From assembly GCA_015232165.1 (NCBI GenBank), contig JADGAE010000125.1, positions 1 to 6,030 on the forward strand: 6,030 nucleotides of DNA, written 5' to 3'. The position numbers were made by a program, and so were the translations under genes. Positions 5,644-6,030 of this stretch are shown one piece after another; the first letter of the stretch is position 1; each line of letters starts with the position of its first letter. The notes below the pieces were generated by a model, which did not search any database, was not told the DNA's origin, and worked only from the letters and a program-made list of their open reading frames with translations. This stretch comes from Nitrospirota bacterium. GTDB lineage: Bacteria > Nitrospirota > Thermodesulfovibrionia > Thermodesulfovibrionales > Magnetobacteriaceae.

Positions 5644-5713
5644 ACGGGGTCAAGGGGACTGGTCCCCTTGCAGGGGGGATCTGAAGGGGGGGCGGAGCCG
5701 CCCCCTTCTTTGT
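5644..5713 (-). repeat. GC-rich inverted repeat, right copy (IR-R)
   Basis: This is the partner of the repeat at 5014-5079 in opposite orientation, with the same AAGGGGAC/GTCCCCTT palindrome (5652-5669) and GGGCGG/CCGCCC hairpin. The two copies bound a segment of about 700 bp. No target-site duplication is visible just outside the pair. Confidence 0.88.
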
Positions 5714-5720
5714 CTTCTCT
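5684..5720 (+). terminator. Possible terminator hairpin after the RusA-like gene
   Basis: Within IR-R, AAGGGGG...CGG and CCGCCCCCTT form a very stable GC-rich stem (5684-5707) followed on the plus strand by a T-rich stretch, TCTTTGTCTTCTCTTCTC. It could end the rightward RusA-like transcript. The tail lacks an unbroken T run, and the leftward gene at 5726 stops just beyond, so a bidirectional role is possible. Confidence 0.4.
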
Positions 5721-5725
5721 TCTCT

Positions 5726-6030
5726 CTATACCTGAGTGCAGGACAGAGCTTTTTCCGTCTCTTGCAGCCACAGCAAACGCGAACCGTTGACCACATTAGT
5801 GTTTAATACTTTAAGCATTTCAACGGGGTCTACCTTTAGCAGAGCTTGCTTCTTGAAGGCTCCAGGTGTTGCTGGTTTTAAGTTGGCCTTGTAGAGCGCC
5901 TCAACATCCGACGCCTTGCCATCCAAACCACAGGCCTTGGCTATGCCGCTAATTATAGACGCCATCGTCCTGACGTCCTCCGGAGGCTCTACCGCCTTTG
6001 TCATCTTCTTGAGTCGCCCCGTGTAATCCA
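5726..6030 (-). CDS. C-terminal part of an unidentified protein (possibly NuoG/molybdopterin oxidoreductase-like)
   Basis: The frame is open to the right edge, giving about 100 residues before the stop. The ATG at 6004 is probably internal, since eight upstream codons (DYTGRLKK) are also open and no ribosome binding site precedes it. The stretch GRLKKMTKAVEPPEDVRTMASIISGIAKACG resembles the late region of NuoG-type molybdopterin oxidoreductases, where GRVQ..RKAVEPPG is followed by a helix of the type W-IL-LA--LG. The remaining 60 residues match nothing I recognise. This assignment is weak. The gene ends 12 bases from the IR-R copy, whose hairpins could terminate it. Confidence 0.5.
   Translation of the reverse strand, partial: DYTGRLKKMTKAVEPPEDVRTMASIISGIAKACGLDGKASDVEALYKANLKPATPGAFKKQALLKVDPVEMLKVLNTNVVNGSRLLWLQETEKALSCTQV

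Noticed and set aside
5014..5713. Insertion sequence with transposase
   Set aside because: The enclosed protein has no transposase catalytic pattern and no flanking target duplication is visible; only a non-autonomous unit or paired dispersed repeats can be supported.
5014..5713. CRISPR array
   Set aside because: There are only two inverted copies, about 560 bp apart, with no regular direct repeat and spacer pattern.

Overview
The window is bacterial: dense genes, Shine-Dalgarno sequences, sigma70-like promoters and a stop/start overlap. Most genes read leftward (minus strand) and have balanced base composition; the flanks and one rightward gene are AT-rich. The source organism cannot be named from the sequence. 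The gene set (FmdB-type zinc ribbon, short M50 protease next to trpS, HEPN/MNT module, GC-rich dispersed repeats) fits an environmental, probably anaerobic or poorly cultivated lineage, but that is inference.

Right to left on the minus strand: (a) 5726-6030, the 3' end of a gene entering from the right edge, perhaps the tail of a NuoG/molybdopterin-oxidoreductase-like protein. (b) 5084-5584, the only rightward gene, an AT-rich RusA-like protein that looks N-terminally shortened. It lies between two inverted copies of a GC-rich repeat (5014-5079 and 5644-5713). (c) 4134-4859, one reading frame fusing an MntA-type nucleotidyltransferase to a HepT-type HEPN RNase, normally the two separate genes of a toxin-antitoxin pair; a consensus promoter precedes it and an internal ribosome binding site precedes the HepT part. 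(d) 2355-4028, a divergent ATP-type PEP carboxykinase-like protein with its own strong promoter. (e) 2237-2317, a third, diverged copy of the GC-rich repeat. (f) 1532-2227, an M50 site-2 protease, overlapping (g) 474-1535, tryptophanyl-tRNA synthetase, which starts at TTG inside a TTGA overlap. (h) 229-429, a small FmdB-type zinc-ribbon protein. (i) 1-228 holds a promoter, a leader and what looks like the first three codons of a gene leaving the left edge.

Genes f-h are closely spaced and probably one operon. The PEPCK-like gene may feed into it through the repeat. The most unusual parts are the fused MntA-HepT frame with its 27-nt linker duplication, the inverted-repeat-bounded RusA-like gene, and the PEPCK-like protein. 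No tRNA, rRNA, CRISPR array or transposase was seen.
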